From Aureimonas sp. Leaf324 (GTDB lineage: Bacteria; Pseudomonadota; Alphaproteobacteria; Rhizobiales; Rhizobiaceae): a stretch of DNA of 64,000 nucleotides. Within the stretch, counting starts at the first letter, position 1, and every line of letters starts with the position of its first letter. The position numbers were made by a program, and so were the translations under genes. The notes under the pieces are model-generated. The model saw only the letters and a program-made list of their open reading frames with translations. It was not told the DNA's origin and made no database searches. Shown piece after piece: positions 61,776-64,000 of this stretch. The DNA lies in assembly GCF_001423245.1 (NCBI RefSeq), contig NZ_LMOH01000012.1, positions 188,518-252,517 on the forward strand. Direction: 5' to 3'.

Positions 61776-63986
61776 ATGAAGTTCGACACCCCCGCTGGCA
61801 CCAATCCGATCGACCGGGAACGCGTCGTCGGCCAGCCGCACGAGCGCATCGATGGTCGCCTGAAGGTGACGGGCACCGCGCCCTACGCCTACGAGCATCA
61901 CGACGTCGCCGAGAACGTCGCCTACGGCTACGTCGTGGGCTCCGCCATCGCCAAGGGGCGCATCACGCGCATCGACAGCGCGGCCGCCCGCCGCGCGCCG
62001 GGCGTCGTCGCGATCGTCACCCACGAGAACGCGGGAGAGCTCGGCAAGGGCGACAAGAACACCGCCAAGCTCCTCGGCGGACCCGAGGTGCAGCACTATC
62101 ACCAGGCGGTCGCGGTCGTCGTTGCCGACACCTTCGAGCAGGCCCGCGCCGCGGCCATGATGCTCGACATCGCCTATGAGAGCACGGACGGCGCCTTCGA
62201 CCTTGCGGCCGCCAAGGACACCGCACCGGACGCGCCGGCCAGCGAAGGGTCGCCGACCCAGACCGGCGCGGGCGATTTTGCGAAAGCGTTCGCCGCCGCG
62301 CCCGTCAAGTTCGACCAGAGCTACACGACGCCCGACCAGAGCCACGCGATGATGGAGCCGCATGCCTCGCTCGCCGAGTGGGATGGCGACAGTGTCACCG
62401 TCTGGACCTCCAACCAGATGATCGCCTGGGGCTCGGCCGATCTCGCCAAGACCCTGAAGATCGCGCCGGAGAAGGTGCGCATCGTCTCGCCTTTCATCGG
62501 CGGCGGCTTCGGCGGCAAGCTGTTCCTGCGGGCGGATGCCGTGATGGCGGCGCTCGGCGCGAAGGCGGCGGGGCGCCCGGTCAAGGTCGCGCTGGCCCGG
62601 CCGATGATGGCCAACAACACGACGCACCGCCCCGCAACGATCCAGCGCGTGCGCATCGGCGCCGAGCGCGACGGCAAGATCACGGCCATCGCGCACGAAA
62701 GCTGGTCGGGCGATCTGGAGGGCGGCCAGCCCGAGGTCGCCACGCAGCAGACGCGGCTTCTCTATGCCGGCGCCAACCGGATGACGTCGCTGAAGCTCGC
62801 GGTCCTCGACCTGCCGGAAGGCAACGCCATGCGTGCCCCCGGCGAGGCACCGGGCCTGATGGCGCTGGAGGTCGCGATGGACGAGCTCGCCGATCAGCTC
62901 GGCCAGGATCCCGTCCACTTCCGCATCCTGAACGACACGCAGGTCGACCCCGAGGATCCCTCGCGCCCCTTCTCGCAGCGCCGCCTCGCGGACTGCTTCC
63001 GGCAGGGCGCCGAGAAGTTCGGGTGGAGCGCGCGTAATGCCCGCCCCGCGCAGGTGCGCGACGGCCGCTGGATGGTCGGCATGGGCGTCGCATCGGCCTT
63101 CCGCAACAACATGAACATGGATTCGGGCGCCCGCGCCCGTCTGGGCCGCGACGGCGTGGTGACGATCGAGACCGATATGACCGACATCGGCACCGGCTCC
63201 TACACGATCATCGCCCAGACGGCGGCGGAGATGATGGGCCTGCCGCTCGACAAGGTGCAGGTCACGCTCGGCGACTCGATGTTCCCCGTCTCCGCCGGGT
63301 CCGGCGGCCAGTGGGGCGCCAACTCCTCGACGGCGGGCGTCTATGCGGCCTGCGTGAAGCTGCGCGAGGCGATCGCCGCCAAGCTCGGCCTCGACCCGTC
63401 CGCAGTCGAGTTCGCGGACGGGATGGTGCGCGCGGGCGACCGGCAGGTGCCGCTCGCCGAGGCAGCCACTGAAGGCGAGATCGTCGCCGAGGACAAGATC
63501 GAGTTCTCGAAGGAGATGATGAAGGAGAAGCAGCAGTCGACCTTCGGCGCCCATTTCGTGGAGGTCGGCGTCGACATGGCGACCGCCGAAGTGCGCGTTC
63601 GCCGCATGCTCGCGGTTTGCGCGGCAGGACGCATCCTCAATCCCCTCACCGCGCGCAGCCAGGTCATCGGCGGCATGACGATGGGCGTCGGCGGCGCGCT
63701 GATGGAAGACCTCGTCGTCGACAAGCGGCACGGCCTCTTCATCAACCACGACCTTGCGGGCTACGAGGTGCCGGTCCATGCCGACATCCCGCATCAGGAG
63801 GTCGTGTTCCTCGACGAGACCGATCCCGACGTGTCGCCCATGAAGGCGAAAGGCGTCGGCGAGCTCGGCCTGTGCGGCGTTGCGGCGGCGATCGCCAACG
63901 CGATCCACAATGCCACCGGCGTGCGGGTGCGCGACTACCCGATCACCCTGGACAAGCTGATCGAGGACCTGCCGGACGTCGCCTGA
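61776..63986 (+). CDS. paoC: Aldehyde oxidoreductase molybdenum-binding subunit
   Basis: A 736-aa large subunit starting four bases after paoB. It has GQPHERIDGRLKVTGTAPYAYE, the molybdopterin-cytosine-dinucleotide-contacting GGGFGGKLF, MRAPGEAPGLMALE, and the catalytic glutamate 696 in KGVGELG. It oxidises aldehydes, including aromatic ones, with water. The stop is 14 bases from the window end. The family usually has a PaoD chaperone gene next, which would be outside. Confidence 0.95.
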   Translation: MKFDTPAGTNPIDRERVVGQPHERIDGRLKVTGTAPYAYEHHDVAENVAYGYVVGSAIAKGRITRIDSAAARRAPGVVAIVTHENAGELGKGDKNTAKLLGGPEVQHYHQAVAVVVADTFEQARAAAMMLDIAYESTDGAFDLAAAKDTAPDAPASEGSPTQTGAGDFAKAFAAAPVKFDQSYTTPDQSHAMMEPHASLAEWDGDSVTVWTSNQMIAWGSADLAKTLKIAPEKVRIVSPFIGGGFGGKLFLRADAVMAALGAKAAGRPVKVALARPMMANNTTHRPATIQRVRIGAERDGKITAIAHESWSGDLEGGQPEVATQQTRLLYAGANRMTSLKLAVLDLPEGNAMRAPGEAPGLMALEVAMDELADQLGQDPVHFRILNDTQVDPEDPSRPFSQRRLADCFRQGAEKFGWSARNARPAQVRDGRWMVGMGVASAFRNNMNMDSGARARLGRDGVVTIETDMTDIGTGSYTIIAQTAAEMMGLPLDKVQVTLGDSMFPVSAGSGGQWGANSSTAGVYAACVKLREAIAAKLGLDPSAVEFADGMVRAGDRQVPLAEAATEGEIVAEDKIEFSKEMMKEKQQSTFGAHFVEVGVDMATAEVRVRRMLAVCAAGRILNPLTARSQVIGGMTMGVGGALMEDLVVDKRHGLFINHDLAGYEVPVHADIPHQEVVFLDETDPDVSPMKAKGVGELGLCGVAAAIANAIHNATGVRVRDYPITLDKLIEDLPDVA

Positions 63987-64000
63987 TCGCAGACCGACGG

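Noticed and set aside
61713-63908. A 731-codon minus-strand frame
   Set aside because: Antisense shadow of paoC, rich in Arg, His and Gly with no recognisable domain.

Overview
The window is about 64 kb of GC-rich, gene-dense chromosomal DNA. Several things point to an alphaproteobacterium, probably Hyphomicrobiales (Rhizobiales): a second copy of the alphaproteobacterial F1-ATPase inhibitor zeta family, an FnrN/FnrL-type regulator with a C-x2-C-x7-C iron-sulfur motif, and the pcc/scpA and paoABC arrangements. I see no rRNA, tRNA, CRISPR array, transposase or phage gene. All calls come from reading the sequence; nothing was searched against a database.

Region 1 (1-22.6 kb) is the most interesting part. 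It is a stress island of about 27 genes punctuated by at least 13 palindromes of the form TTGAT-N4-ATCAA, six of them perfect. This is the operator class of FNR/FixK/Anr regulators. The island encodes such a regulator (21167-21934), with the cysteines for an oxygen-sensing [4Fe-4S] cluster and the ExxSR recognition helix that reads TTGAT. Genes next to boxes include three universal stress proteins, a BON protein followed by Hsp20 and HtrA, a hemerythrin, an SPW-repeat membrane protein, two host-attachment-family proteins, an acetaldehyde-type dehydrogenase with its DUF779 partner, three zinc alcohol dehydrogenases, a small K+ channel, a TPC-motif P1B ATPase, a phasin-like protein, a zeta-type ATP-synthase inhibitor paralogue, a conserved-looking unknown, and an unusual HAD-phosphatase/P-loop ATPase fusion. 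The set resembles the mycobacterial DosR dormancy regulon in content, but with a different regulator. I read it as a low-oxygen survival programme that limits ATP hydrolysis, protects proteins and envelope, and handles redox and aldehyde/alcohol flux. The first two genes (CBS protein, CDP-archaeol-synthase-like membrane protein) lie at its edge.

Region 2 (23.1-31.7 kb) is a catabolic operon: a polar amino-acid ABC importer (binding protein, two permeases, ATPase), a proline-racemase-family enzyme with a Ser/Cys catalytic pair, an LDH2-family reductase, a fused aconitase X, a small membrane-anchored unknown and a GntR/FCD regulator. Together these fit uptake and breakdown of trans- and cis-3-hydroxy-L-proline to proline. 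An inverted repeat and a promoter sit upstream of the first gene.

Region 3 (31.8-53.5 kb) is mixed housekeeping and accessory content. It has a nucleotide-sugar epimerase, a lipid-A/envelope modification group (ArnT-like transferase, response regulator, DedA, GT2, LAB_N protein), an ATPase/ArgO exporter pair facing an ArgP-like regulator, an aldo/keto reductase, an FAD amine-oxidase-like enzyme, a ClC antiporter coupled to DUF2254, KatG, a thioesterase, an NnrU protein, DinB, a haloacid dehalogenase, ArsC, a tartrate/D-malate dehydrogenase and a CDF metal transporter.

Region 4 (53.5-64 kb) holds the propionyl-CoA to succinyl-CoA operon (pccB, mce, scpA, pccA) on the minus strand, and divergently the periplasmic aldehyde oxidoreductase operon paoABC, complete to just before the window end.
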